Under the pieces are notes generated by a model. That model saw only the letters and a program-made list of their open reading frames with translations. It did not search any database and was not told where the DNA came from. A stretch of DNA of 64,000 bases from Desulfobacillus sp041396245 (GTDB taxonomy: Bacteria; Pseudomonadota; Gammaproteobacteria; Burkholderiales; Rhodocyclaceae). Made by a program: the position numbers and the translations under genes. The stretch is taken from positions 1 to 64,000 of the forward strand of contig JAWKYW010000005.1 of NCBI GenBank assembly GCA_041396245.1, in the 5' to 3' direction. Below are positions 15,722 through 23,495 of this stretch, one piece after another; position 1 is the first letter of the stretch; each line of letters opens with the position of its first letter.

Positions 15722-16732
15722 CTATCGAATCAGCCCGAGCGCACGCTCGGCCACGTCTTTCGGAAACATTTTCAGGGCTGCCGCATCCATCGGGTACTGC
15801 GGCAGGTGTTCGCCCAACAGGGCCAGCAGCGCCCTCGCCTGCGCGAGGTCGCGCTGTTTCTTCGACGGGTTGCGTTCGGGGCTCTCCGCGAGCCAGAGCT
15901 TGAACACCGCAAAAGCGCGGGGATCGAGCGCCGGCATGAGGGTCATCCGGCCATTCTCGGCGATGACGGGCTGGGCGATCCTGGGCGCGCTCAACAGCCA
16001 CTTCATGTTCCAGATGTCCGTGGCGACCAGATCGTCCGTGTCCGCGCCGAGTTGCGCCGGAACGTCTTTCCATGGCGGGTCTGGCATCTGGCGTATCAGG
16101 TCGACCAGGAAACCTTTTTCATTGACCGCGCGAAAATGCTCTCCGCCCATTCGCACGAAGCTGGGATCGATGGACTGCAGGATGCGCAAGAGGGACAACG
16201 GGTCCTGCGTCAGCAGCCTGAGCCGCGATCGGGTATCCCACAGGAGATCGACATCGGTCGTGGCCGTGATGGCTTCCACGAAGAAGACGCCGGCCATGAT
16301 CTCGTAGGCATACAGGGCGTTGGTGCCGATGACGACGATGTTGTTCGCGCCGAAACCCGACTGGCGCAGCTTCTCCAGCAGGGCAACGATGATGTTGGGG
16401 ACGCGGCCGATCAGGGCGGCGCGGCTGAATCGCACCTGCTCTGCCATGCGGGCGCGCAAGTTCCGCACGCGGTCTTTCTCGCGGGCCTTGCCGGCCCGGA
16501 AATCCGCATGGATTCTCTCCGTCTCGATTGACCGAAGCCCCATCGATCGCCCATAGCCGCGCCGATCGGAAAGTTTGAACAGGTATTCTTTCCCGCCCGA
16601 TGCTTTCCAGATCATCGAGCCGGCATAGGCGGAAAGCCTGCGCTCGCCATCGATCAAGGCCTCGAATAGCTGAATGGCGTTGATCTGAATCCTTCGCTGG
16701 TTGTCCGAGAGCGGCTGATAGTTCATTTTCAT
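15722..16732 (-). CDS. GSU2403-type nucleotidyltransferase-fold protein
   Basis: 336 residues. The core motif NIIVVIGTNALYAYE...ITATTDVDLLWD has the GT/S and DxD-like pattern of a nucleotidyltransferase fold, matching the GSU2403 (NTP_transf_8) family of unknown function. The N-terminal part (MIWKASGGKEYLFKL, GYGRSMGLRS) is the family's helical/beta region. A second member (17235-18272) and a decayed third lie next door. A 12-bp inverted repeat overlaps its start codon, so autoregulation is plausible. A toxin-antitoxin or defence role is possible but unproven. Confidence 0.7.
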   Translation of the reverse strand: MKMNYQPLSDNQRRIQINAIQLFEALIDGERRLSAYAGSMIWKASGGKEYLFKLSDRRGYGRSMGLRSIETERIHADFRAGKAREKDRVRNLRARMAEQVRFSRAALIGRVPNIIVALLEKLRQSGFGANNIVVIGTNALYAYEIMAGVFFVEAITATTDVDLLWDTRSRLRLLTQDPLSLLRILQSIDPSFVRMGGEHFRAVNEKGFLVDLIRQMPDPPWKDVPAQLGADTDDLVATDIWNMKWLLSAPRIAQPVIAENGRMTLMPALDPRAFAVFKLWLAESPERNPSKKQRDLAQARALLALLGEHLPQYPMDAAALKMFPKDVAERALGLIR

Positions 16733-16764
16733 TCATTTGGATTTTTTTCGATAATGAATGAAAA
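16726..16764 (-). promoter_or_regulatory. Inverted repeat over the nucleotidyltransferase start (operator candidate)
   Basis: Perfect 12-bp arms TTTTCATTCATT and AATGAATGAAAA separated by 15 bases in an AT-rich stretch, spanning the start codon (16730-16732) and the region just upstream. Confidence 0.65.
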
Positions 16765-16869
16765 ACGATTAAATAACAATAGCTACACGATCGCCCAATT
16801 CGGCTGCCGCCCCCTTTTCCGCCGCCAGCCAGCCAGGGCCTTCCCGGTTGCCTTTCAGGAATAAGCGAG

Positions 16870-16912
16870 AAAGTCAGCCCCCGCAGGACGGCGGCAAATC
16901 CGGGCCGCGGCG
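16870..16912 (+). repeat. 43-bp accessory repeat, copy 3
   Basis: Nearly identical to 14924-14966: AAAGTCAGCCCCCGCAGGAC, then GGCGGCAAATCC and GGCCGCGGCG. It lies between the first nucleotidyltransferase gene's upstream region and the decayed third copy. Confidence 0.8.
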
Positions 16913-16919
16913 CTAACCG

Positions 16920-17143
16920 ACCATGCCCAAAGCGCCTCGTCGGCTGCTTCAGTGGCGCTTTCTTCCGGCTGACAGGCATTCATCCAGAACCTCCCTGAGC
17001 GCCTGGCCAACTCCGGGTCCTTTCGCCGTACCCGGCGTGCCCGGCAGCAGAGCCCCCGCTGCCAGGGTTCGCTCCTTGAGTTCCGCGTACTGCGTACGAA
17101 AAGCGAGTTCGTGCTCTCGAAACAGCCCTGATTTCGCCATCAA
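16920..17143 (-). pseudogene. Decayed nucleotidyltransferase-fold gene (internal deletion)
   Basis: From ATG 17140 (or TTG 17143) a frame reads MAKSGLFREHELAFRTQYAELKERTLAAGALLPGTPG and stops after 64 codons. Its start matches the N-terminal style of the neighbouring family (AYAELFSQAQ). Just downstream, in another frame, is ADEALWA, identical to the last seven residues of the intact gene ending at 17235; the DNA GCCCAAAGCGCCTCGTC is shared. The simplest reading is a paralogue that lost its middle and shifted frame. The 64-residue ORF could still be expressed. Confidence 0.6.
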
Positions 17144-17146
17144 GTT

Positions 17147-17228
17147 TTACCCAATAATTTCTGATTTCATGGGGTAATTGTATTTCGCCGGGACGACTTA
17201 CCCAACGATTTTCAAATATGTTGGGTAA
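17147..17228 (-). promoter_or_regulatory. Tandem inverted repeats upstream of the decayed paralogue
   Basis: Two dyads: TTACCC...GGGTAA (17147-17177) and perfect TTACCCAAC...GTTGGGTAA (17198-17228) with 13 bases between arms. They share the TTACCCAA half-site and lie just upstream of the start at 17140, where an autoregulatory operator would be. Confidence 0.6.
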
Positions 17229-17234
17229 TCACGC

Positions 17235-18272
17235 CTATGCCCAAAGCGCCTCGTCCGCAACATCCGGTGCAATCCGCAGCATCGCCTTCCTCCCCTGCTC
17301 GGCCCGCGTCCGCCAACCCTTGCCGCGCCCGATGGCATCGCGCCAGGCCGCATTGAATACCTCAGCCTGCCCGTTCGCCAGGAAATAGCCCGCAATACTG
17401 GCCGCTTGCAGCAGATCCTTGTTGGCCTTGGCGCGCTCGCTGACCGGCCGCTCGCCGAACACAATCAGCTTATGCACCGCATAGCGCTCCGGCGCCGGCA
17501 AGTTGACGATGCAGGCGCCTAGGTTCGAGAAAACGCAGCCCTGTGTCGTTTGCTCCAGGGAGAACTCCATGAACTTGAGCGGCTCCAGCGCAAGGTTGAG
17601 GTCGTTCATGACCACGGGCCGATGGCCGCGCGACTTGCTGGTGACGAAGTCCAGCCGCAGTTCCTGGTCTTGCGGGCTGCGGTACTGCGCGCCCGCCTTG
17701 CCGTTGAATTGCACTATGGGCAGCAACCCCATCTCCAGTGACGCGAGCGCGTCATGCACATCGATTTTCAGGTCGGCTGGCAGGGCAATCGAGATATTGC
17801 GGCCGGCATGGGCGAAGTCCACATCGAGCGTTGCCGCGCCTTCCTGCCAGCGGACACCGAGCATATTGCCCAGGGCGAGGAATGCGTGCGTACCCACAAG
17901 GATTCCGCCGGCACGAAAGAAGCCGTAGTCGGCCAGCCGCTTGATGACGCGAAAATGCCTGGGCGCCGCCGGCACGCAGCCCGCGGCCATGGCCATGCGT
18001 GCCGGTGGTGCCAGCGGCTTGTTCTTTCCCGCTTTCTCGAATTTATCGACCAGCGCGCGAACCCGCTCATTGTCGGGGCCGATGTAGACCATGCGCAGCT
18101 TCCGGTCGATGTCCCGATAGCCAAAGTACCAGTAGTCGCGGCCCTTCAGTTCGCGCTTGTGGAATGCCCCCACCAGCCCGGCCAGGGCATTGGTCATTTC
18201 GAATGTCTGCGCCTGGCTGAACAGCTCGGCATAGGCGGTTTGCGCGGAAAGCGAAAGGCTGGCGAATCGCAT
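17235..18272 (-). CDS. GSU2403-type nucleotidyltransferase-fold protein, second copy
   Basis: 345 residues. The N-terminal module (ELKGRDYWYFGYRDIDRKLRMVYIGPDNERVRALV) is typical of this family, followed by the fold core GGILVGTHAFLALGNMLGVRW...ATLDVDFAH. The C-terminal helices include APERYAVHKLIVFGER and KANKDLLQA, which recall nucleotidyltransferase-associated helices of AbiEii-type proteins. Its function is unknown. An 8-bp inverted repeat lies 12 bases upstream of its ATG. It differs strongly in sequence from the gene at 15722, so these are not recent duplicates. Confidence 0.7.
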   Translation of the reverse strand: MRFASLSLSAQTAYAELFSQAQTFEMTNALAGLVGAFHKRELKGRDYWYFGYRDIDRKLRMVYIGPDNERVRALVDKFEKAGKNKPLAPPARMAMAAGCVPAAPRHFRVIKRLADYGFFRAGGILVGTHAFLALGNMLGVRWQEGAATLDVDFAHAGRNISIALPADLKIDVHDALASLEMGLLPIVQFNGKAGAQYRSPQDQELRLDFVTSKSRGHRPVVMNDLNLALEPLKFMEFSLEQTTQGCVFSNLGACIVNLPAPERYAVHKLIVFGERPVSERAKANKDLLQAASIAGYFLANGQAEVFNAAWRDAIGRGKGWRTRAEQGRKAMLRIAPDVADEALWA

Positions 18273-18283
18273 GGTGGCCCCGA

Positions 18284-18313
18284 TTACTATATTTTTTTCA
18301 TTTTGTATAGTAA
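18284..18313 (-). promoter_or_regulatory. Inverted repeat upstream of the second nucleotidyltransferase gene
   Basis: Perfect TTACTATA...TATAGTAA with 14 AT-rich bases between the arms, 12 bases before the start codon; operator candidate. Confidence 0.6.
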
Positions 18314-18357
18314 CTCTCGCGACAAGTCAATCAAAACAACAATGCCGGGATTGAACA

Positions 18358-20325
18358 TCATCCCTTCAGCAGCCGGTTCTCCCCCGCCGCCAGCCCGTCC
18401 GGGGTGCCCATCAGCACGACCACGTCGCCCGCCTCGAAGCGGGCTTCCGGCGCCGGGCTGACGGCGCGGATGCCGCGCCGGCGGATGGCGGTGACGGTGA
18501 CGCCGAAGCGTTCCGGGTCGAGTTCGGCGATGCTGCGGCCGATGCCCCAGGCGCCGGCATTGAGCACCAGGGAATGCAGGCGCGGCTGGCGCGCCTCGTC
18601 GAGGTCGTCGGCGGCGTCGCTCGATCCGTGGAAGAAGCCGCGCAGCAGGTCGTAGCGCTGCTCGCGCACCTCGCGGAAACGACGCACGACGCGGTTGATG
18701 GGCACGCCGAGCAGCACCAGGGCATGCGAGGCGAGCATGATGCTCGATTCGAGCACTTCCGGCACGACCTCGGCGGCGCCGGCCTGCGAGAGGCGGGCGA
18801 AGTCGCTCTCGTCGGTGGCCCGCACCACCACCGGCAGGTCGGGGCGCAGGTCGCGCACCAGGGACAGCACGCGCAGGGCGGAATCGGCGTCGGCGTAGGA
18901 GACGATCAGCACGCTGGCGCGCATCAGGCCGGCGGCCACCAGCGCCTCGCGCCGGGCGGCGTCGCCATACACGACGGTGTCGCCGGCGGCGGCGGCCTCG
19001 CGCACGCGCTCCGGGTCGAGGTCGAGGGCGACGTAGGAGATGCCTTCCTGATCGAGGAAGCGCGCCAGGTACTGGCCGCTGCGGCCGTAGCCGCAGATGA
19101 TGGCGTGCTTGTCGGTGGCCATCGCGCTGGACGCGATCTTCGTCAGCTCCATGGCGCGCAGCATCCATTCCGAGGCGCAGAAGCGCATGACGAGCTTTTC
19201 GCTGTGCTGGACGATGAGCGGCGCCAGCACCATGGAGAGCACCAGCGCCGCCGTCACCACCTGCAGCACGGGGCCCGGCAGCAGGGGCAGGTCGCGGATC
19301 TCGGCGATGAGGACGAAGCCGAACTCGCCGCCGGCGCACAGCCAGAGGCCGCTCCGCATGGCGGTGCCCGGCATGGCGCCGAAGGCGCGCGAGAGGCCGG
19401 CGATGAGGACGAACTTGCCGGCCAGCAGCAGGGCCAGCAGGCCGAGCACCCAGGTCAGCTGCCCGGCGATGACCGACACGTCGAGGAACATGCCGACGGT
19501 GATGAAGAACAGCCCGAGCAGGACGTCGCGGAAGGGCTTGATGTCCTCCTCCACCTGGTAGCGGTATTCCGTCTCGGAGATGAGCATGCCGGCGAGGAAG
19601 GCCCCCAGCGCCAGCGAGAGGCCGGCCAGCTCGGTGAGCCAGGCCAGGCCGAGCGTGATGAGCAGGACGTTGAGCATGAACAGCTCGGCCGAGCGGCGCC
19701 GCGCCACGATGTTGAACCAGCCGCGCATCAGGCGCTGGCCGAAGAAGAGGATCAGCGAAAGCGTGGCGGCCGCCTTGAGGGCGGCGATGGCCAGCGTGCC
19801 GGCCATCGCCTCTGGCGACTGCGAGAGCGCCGGCACGATGATCAGCAGCGGCACCACGGCGATGTCCTGGAACAGCAGCACGCCGATGATCTCGCGGCCG
19901 TGGTGCGTTTCCATCTGCAGGCGTTCCGACAGCATCTTGACGATGAGCGCCGTGGACGACATGGCGAGGATGCCGCCCAGGGCGATGCCGGCCTGCAAAG
20001 TCAGTCCCGCCGGCACGGCGACCGCCACGGTGATCAGGATGGTCAGCAGCACCTGCGCCAGGCCGAGCCCGAACACCGTGCGCTTCATGCTGTACAGGCG
20101 CGGCAGGGAGAACTCCAGGCCGATGGAGAACATCAGGAAGACCACGCCGAACTCGGCCAGGTGGCGCGCCCCGCCGGAGTCGGGAATGAGGTCGAAGGCG
20201 CGCGGCCCGATGGCGGCGCCGACGAGCAGGTAGCCGAGCACCGGCGGCAGGTTGATGGCACGAAACAGCGCCACCACCAGGACGGCGGAGGCGAGCAGGA
20301 CGAGGACGAGCTGCAGCGTGGTCAT
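18358..20325 (-). CDS. Kef-type K+/H+ (cation:proton) antiporter with RCK domains
   Basis: 655 residues from ATG 20325. The first 380 or so residues are a CPA2 exchanger with about 12 helices (LPPVLGYLLVGAAIGP; FLMFSIGLEFSLPRL; LALGAFLAGMLISETEYR). A TrkA-N Rossmann domain follows (HAIICGYGRSGQYLARFL, then ALDLDPERV) with a TrkA-C tail (FGVTVTAIRRRG...GDVVVLMGTPDGL). It exports K+ in exchange for protons at the inner membrane. It is divergent from kdsD with 66 bases between. KefB and KefC cannot be told apart by eye. Confidence 0.88.
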   Translation of the reverse strand: MTTLQLVLVLLASAVLVVALFRAINLPPVLGYLLVGAAIGPRAFDLIPDSGGARHLAEFGVVFLMFSIGLEFSLPRLYSMKRTVFGLGLAQVLLTILITVAVAVPAGLTLQAGIALGGILAMSSTALIVKMLSERLQMETHHGREIIGVLLFQDIAVVPLLIIVPALSQSPEAMAGTLAIAALKAAATLSLILFFGQRLMRGWFNIVARRRSAELFMLNVLLITLGLAWLTELAGLSLALGAFLAGMLISETEYRYQVEEDIKPFRDVLLGLFFITVGMFLDVSVIAGQLTWVLGLLALLLAGKFVLIAGLSRAFGAMPGTAMRSGLWLCAGGEFGFVLIAEIRDLPLLPGPVLQVVTAALVLSMVLAPLIVQHSEKLVMRFCASEWMLRAMELTKIASSAMATDKHAIICGYGRSGQYLARFLDQEGISYVALDLDPERVREAAAAGDTVVYGDAARREALVAAGLMRASVLIVSYADADSALRVLSLVRDLRPDLPVVVRATDESDFARLSQAGAAEVVPEVLESSIMLASHALVLLGVPINRVVRRFREVREQRYDLLRGFFHGSSDAADDLDEARQPRLHSLVLNAGAWGIGRSIAELDPERFGVTVTAIRRRGIRAVSPAPEARFEAGDVVVLMGTPDGLAAGENRLLKG

Positions 20326-20391
20326 GAAATGATCCGGAAGGCAGGTAGCGCTTTGGTATACTTTGCCGCCTAGTCTAATCAATCCGGATTC

Positions 20392-21384
20392 ATGAACCAA
20401 ATCGCAGCCATCGACGAGCAGGGCGCCCGGGCACTGGAACTGGCGAGGAAAGTGTTCCGCATCGAGGCCCAGGCCGTGGCCGGCCTCGCCGGGCGCCTCG
20501 ACGGCGGCTTCGCCGCGGCCGTCGCGCTGATCCTCGCCTGCCACGGCCGGGTCATCGTTTCCGGCGTCGGCAAGTCCGGCCACATCGCCCGCAAGATCGC
20601 CGCCACCCTGGCCAGCACCGGCACGCCGGCCTATTTCGTGCACGCCGCCGAGGCGTCGCACGGCGACCTCGGCATGATCACCCGGGAGGACGTGGTGATC
20701 GCCCTGTCCAATTCGGGCGAGAGCGACGAATTGCTCACCATCGTGCCGCTCATCAAGCGCCAGGGCGGCAAGCTGGTCGCCATCACCGGAAACCGGCATT
20801 CCTCGCTGGCGCGCGAGGCCGACGCCCATCTCGATGCCGGCGTCGCCGAGGAGGCCTGCCCGCTCAACCTCGCCCCCACCGCCAGCACCACCGCGGCGCT
20901 GGCCATGGGCGACGCCCTGGCCGTGGCGCTGCTCGACGCGCGCGGCTTCGGCGCGGACGATTTCGCCCGCTCCCACCCCGGCGGCACGCTCGGCCGGCGC
21001 CTGCTCACGCACGTGCGCGACATCATGCGCGGGCGCGACGCGGTGCCCTGCGTCGGCGAGCAGGCGACGGTGGCCGAGGCGGTGCTGGCGATCTCCCGCG
21101 GCGGCATGGGCATGACAGCCGTGGTCACCGACCGGCACGAAGTCGCCGGCATCTTCACCGACGGCGACCTGCGCCGCGCTTTGGAGAAGATTTCCGACCT
21201 GAAGTCGACGCCGGTGCGCGAGGTGATGTCGCGCCAGCCGCGCACCATCGGCCCCGAGCGACTGGCGGCGGAGTCGGCGCAGATGATGGAGGAACACAAG
21301 ATCAGCCAGATCCTGGTGGTCGAGAACGGCCGGCTGGTCGGCGCGCTCAACACCCACGACCTGTTCCGCGCCAAGGTGATCTGA
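20392..21384 (+). CDS. kdsD: Arabinose-5-phosphate isomerase KdsD
   Basis: 330 residues: SIS domain (VIVSGVGKSGHIARKIAATLASTG; HAAEASHGDLGMI; ALSNSGESDELL) to about residue 200, then two CBS domains (about 205-330). It converts ribulose-5-phosphate to arabinose-5-phosphate, the first committed step to Kdo for LPS. It begins the lptC-lptA block; kdsC, which usually follows kdsD in betaproteobacteria, is absent here. Confidence 0.94.
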   Translation: MNQIAAIDEQGARALELARKVFRIEAQAVAGLAGRLDGGFAAAVALILACHGRVIVSGVGKSGHIARKIAATLASTGTPAYFVHAAEASHGDLGMITREDVVIALSNSGESDELLTIVPLIKRQGGKLVAITGNRHSSLAREADAHLDAGVAEEACPLNLAPTASTTAALAMGDALAVALLDARGFGADDFARSHPGGTLGRRLLTHVRDIMRGRDAVPCVGEQATVAEAVLAISRGGMGMTAVVTDRHEVAGIFTDGDLRRALEKISDLKSTPVREVMSRQPRTIGPERLAAESAQMMEEHKISQILVVENGRLVGALNTHDLFRAKVI

Positions 21385-21387
21385 CAC

Positions 21388-21966
21388 ATGGCCAGGATGC
21401 CGAGCAGCCAGAGCCTGTTTCCGATCGCCCTGCTGACGCTGCTGCTCGGGCTGACGTTCTGGCTGCAAAGCGCCACCGAGATGAAGGCCGGCTTCAGCGA
21501 CAGCCTGCTGCGCCACGATCCGGACTACTTCGCCGAGAATTTCACGGTGCGCCGCTTCGACGATACGGGCGGCGTGCAGAACATGCTGGTCGCGAAAAAA
21601 ATGGTACATTACCCCGACGACGACACGACGGAGCTGGCCGAGCCGCATCTGACGTTCGTCAAGGGTCCGAGTCCGTTTCAGCTGACCGCCAGGCAGGGAT
21701 TGATCGGGGCGGATGCGCGCGAAATCGCCCTCGTCGGCGATGTCCGCGGCATGCGGGCGGCGACGGCGACGCGCCCGGCGGTCATGTTCACCACCTCCCA
21801 TCTCACGGTGCTGCCGGACGACGAAATCGCGCGCACCCGCGCCGCCGTGACGATCACCCGGGGCGCCTCGGTCGTGCGCGGGATCGGGATGGAAGCCGAC
21901 AACAAGACGCTGGTCTTCAAACTGCTGGGCCAGATCAACAGCACCATCGAGAGCAAACGCCGCTGA
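21388..21966 (+). CDS. lptC: LPS export protein LptC
   Basis: 192 residues: a single N-terminal membrane anchor (about 10-27, LFPIALLTLLLGLTFWL) followed by an OstA-like periplasmic beta-jellyroll (DYFAENFTVRRFDDTG...LTARQGLIGADAREIALVGDVR). It carries LPS from LptBFG to LptA. It starts 3 bases after kdsD and ends 5 bases before lptA. Confidence 0.9.
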   Translation: MARMPSSQSLFPIALLTLLLGLTFWLQSATEMKAGFSDSLLRHDPDYFAENFTVRRFDDTGGVQNMLVAKKMVHYPDDDTTELAEPHLTFVKGPSPFQLTARQGLIGADAREIALVGDVRGMRAATATRPAVMFTTSHLTVLPDDEIARTRAAVTITRGASVVRGIGMEADNKTLVFKLLGQINSTIESKRR

Positions 21967-21971
21967 CACCC

Positions 21972-22571
21972 ATGATGCCCGAATCCATGCGCCGCACCCT
22001 CCTCTGCGCGGTTCTGCTTGCCGCCGCCCCGCTCTGCCAGGCCGAGAAGGCGGACCGCGACAAACCGGTCAATATCGAGTCGGATCGCGCCACCGTCGAC
22101 GAGATCAGCCAGGTTCACATCTTCGACGGCAACGTCACCCTGACCCAGGGCACCCTGGTCATCAGCGGCGACCGGCTGGAGGTCAAGCAGGACGCCGAGG
22201 GCTTCAAGACCGGCGTCGCCACCGCCAAGCCGGGCAAACTGGCCCACTTCCGCGTCAAGCGCGACGGCAGGGAGGAGTATGCCGAGGGCGAGGCCGAGCG
22301 CATCGAATTCGACGCCCGAAGCGATATGACCAAGTTCATCAACCGCGCCAGGGTCAGGAGCGGCCAGGACGAAATGCGCGGCCAGTACATCCTCTTCGAC
22401 GGGGTGAATGAAAGCTATTCGGTGACCAGCGGCCCGGCCGGCAGCGTCGTCCCGGGCAAGGAAAACCGCGTGCGCGCCGTGATCCAGCCGAAAGGCAAGG
22501 CCGCCCCCGCGCCCGCACAGCCGGCGCAGACGCAGAACCCGCCAGCCGGCCCCAACCCGAAACAGGAATAG
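21972..22571 (+). CDS. lptA: Periplasmic LPS transport protein LptA
   Basis: 199 residues with a signal peptide ending near residue 20 (CAVLLAAAPLCQA). The OstA core reads PVNIESDRATVDEISQVHIFDGNVTLTQGTLVISGDRLEVKQD, and a Pro/Ala-rich tail follows. It forms the periplasmic bridge for LPS. The gene for its ATPase partner LptB, normally immediately downstream, is replaced by an enoyl-CoA hydratase gene 4 bases later. Confidence 0.92.
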   Translation: MMPESMRRTLLCAVLLAAAPLCQAEKADRDKPVNIESDRATVDEISQVHIFDGNVTLTQGTLVISGDRLEVKQDAEGFKTGVATAKPGKLAHFRVKRDGREEYAEGEAERIEFDARSDMTKFINRARVRSGQDEMRGQYILFDGVNESYSVTSGPAGSVVPGKENRVRAVIQPKGKAAPAPAQPAQTQNPPAGPNPKQE

Positions 22572-22575
22572 GCTC

Positions 22576-23352
22576 ATGACTTACGAGAACATCATCGTCG
22601 AGACCCGCGGCAAGGTCGGCCTCATCACCCTCAACCGGCCGAAGGCGCTCAACGCGCTCAATGACGCCCTGGTCGACGAGCTGGGCGACGCGCTCGGCAA
22701 ATTCGAGGCGGACGAAGCCATCGGCGCCATGGTCATCACCGGCTCGGACAAGGCCTTCGCCGCCGGCGCCGACATCGTCGCCATGAGCAGGATGGACTAC
22801 ATGGACGTCTACAAGACGGACTTCATCACGCGCAACTGGGAGCGCGTCAAGACCTGCCGCAAGCCGGTGATCGCCGCGGTGGCGGGTTTCGCCCTGGGCG
22901 GCGGCTGCGAACTGGCGATGTCCTGCGACATCATCATCGCCGCCGACACGGCGAAGTTCGGCCAGCCGGAGATCAAGCTCGGCATCCTGCCCGGCGCCGG
23001 CGGCACCCAGCGCCTGCCACGCGCCGTCGGCAAGGCCAAGGCGATGGACCTCTGCCTGACTTCCCGGCTGATGGATGCGACCGAGGCCGAGCGCGCCGGG
23101 CTGGTCTCGCGCGTGGTGCCCGCCGACAAGCTGCTGGATGAAGCGCTGGCCGCGGCCGAAACCATCGCCGGCTTCTCGCTGCCGGTGATCATGATGGTCA
23201 AGGAGTGCGTGAACCGCGCCTACGAGGCGCCGCTGGCCGAGGGCATGCTGTTCGAACGGCGCGCCTTCCACGCCGCCTTCTCGCTCGCCGACAAGCAGGA
23301 AGGCATGGCCGCCTTCGTCGACAAGCGCAAGCCGGACTTCAAGAACCGCTGA
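22576..23352 (+). CDS. Enoyl-CoA hydratase (crotonase family)
   Basis: 258 residues, ECHS1/PaaF-like. The oxyanion-hole segments AFAAGADI and FALGGGCELAMSCD and both catalytic Glu (GGGCELAM and GQPEIKLGILPGAGGTQRLPR) are intact. It hydrates trans-2-enoyl-CoA in beta-oxidation and could feed or use the PHA pool suggested by the nearby phasin. It appears co-transcribed with lptA (4-base gap), an unusual neighbour. REP palindromes follow the stop. Confidence 0.9.
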   Translation: MTYENIIVETRGKVGLITLNRPKALNALNDALVDELGDALGKFEADEAIGAMVITGSDKAFAAGADIVAMSRMDYMDVYKTDFITRNWERVKTCRKPVIAAVAGFALGGGCELAMSCDIIIAADTAKFGQPEIKLGILPGAGGTQRLPRAVGKAKAMDLCLTSRLMDATEAERAGLVSRVVPADKLLDEALAAAETIAGFSLPVIMMVKECVNRAYEAPLAEGMLFERRAFHAAFSLADKQEGMAAFVDKRKPDFKNR

Positions 23353-23379
23353 CGGCCTGAAGCGGCACCTTCGCAGGTC

Positions 23380-23470
23380 GCCGACACTGAAGTCGGCCTG
23401 AAGGCCGACCTACAAGGGAAGGCGGGTACCGTAGGTCGGGCTTCAGCCCGACAACAGCGCCGCAGGTCGG
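23380..23470. repeat. REP-like palindromes between convergent genes
   Basis: Two complete copies in opposite orientation (GAAGTCGGCCTGAAGGCCGA and CCGTAGGTCGGGCTTCAGCC) plus a partial CGCAGGTCGG fill the space between the hydratase and the DMT exporter genes. Confidence 0.8.
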
Positions 23471-23495
23471 CCCCCGATCAGGTCGAGGACAGGCT

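Noticed and set aside
20347..20380. AGTCTAAT before kdsD as another class 1 ECF promoter
   Set aside because: No TGTAA lies 17 bases upstream of the corresponding position; the AT-rich TTTGGTATACTTT nearby looks like an ordinary promoter.
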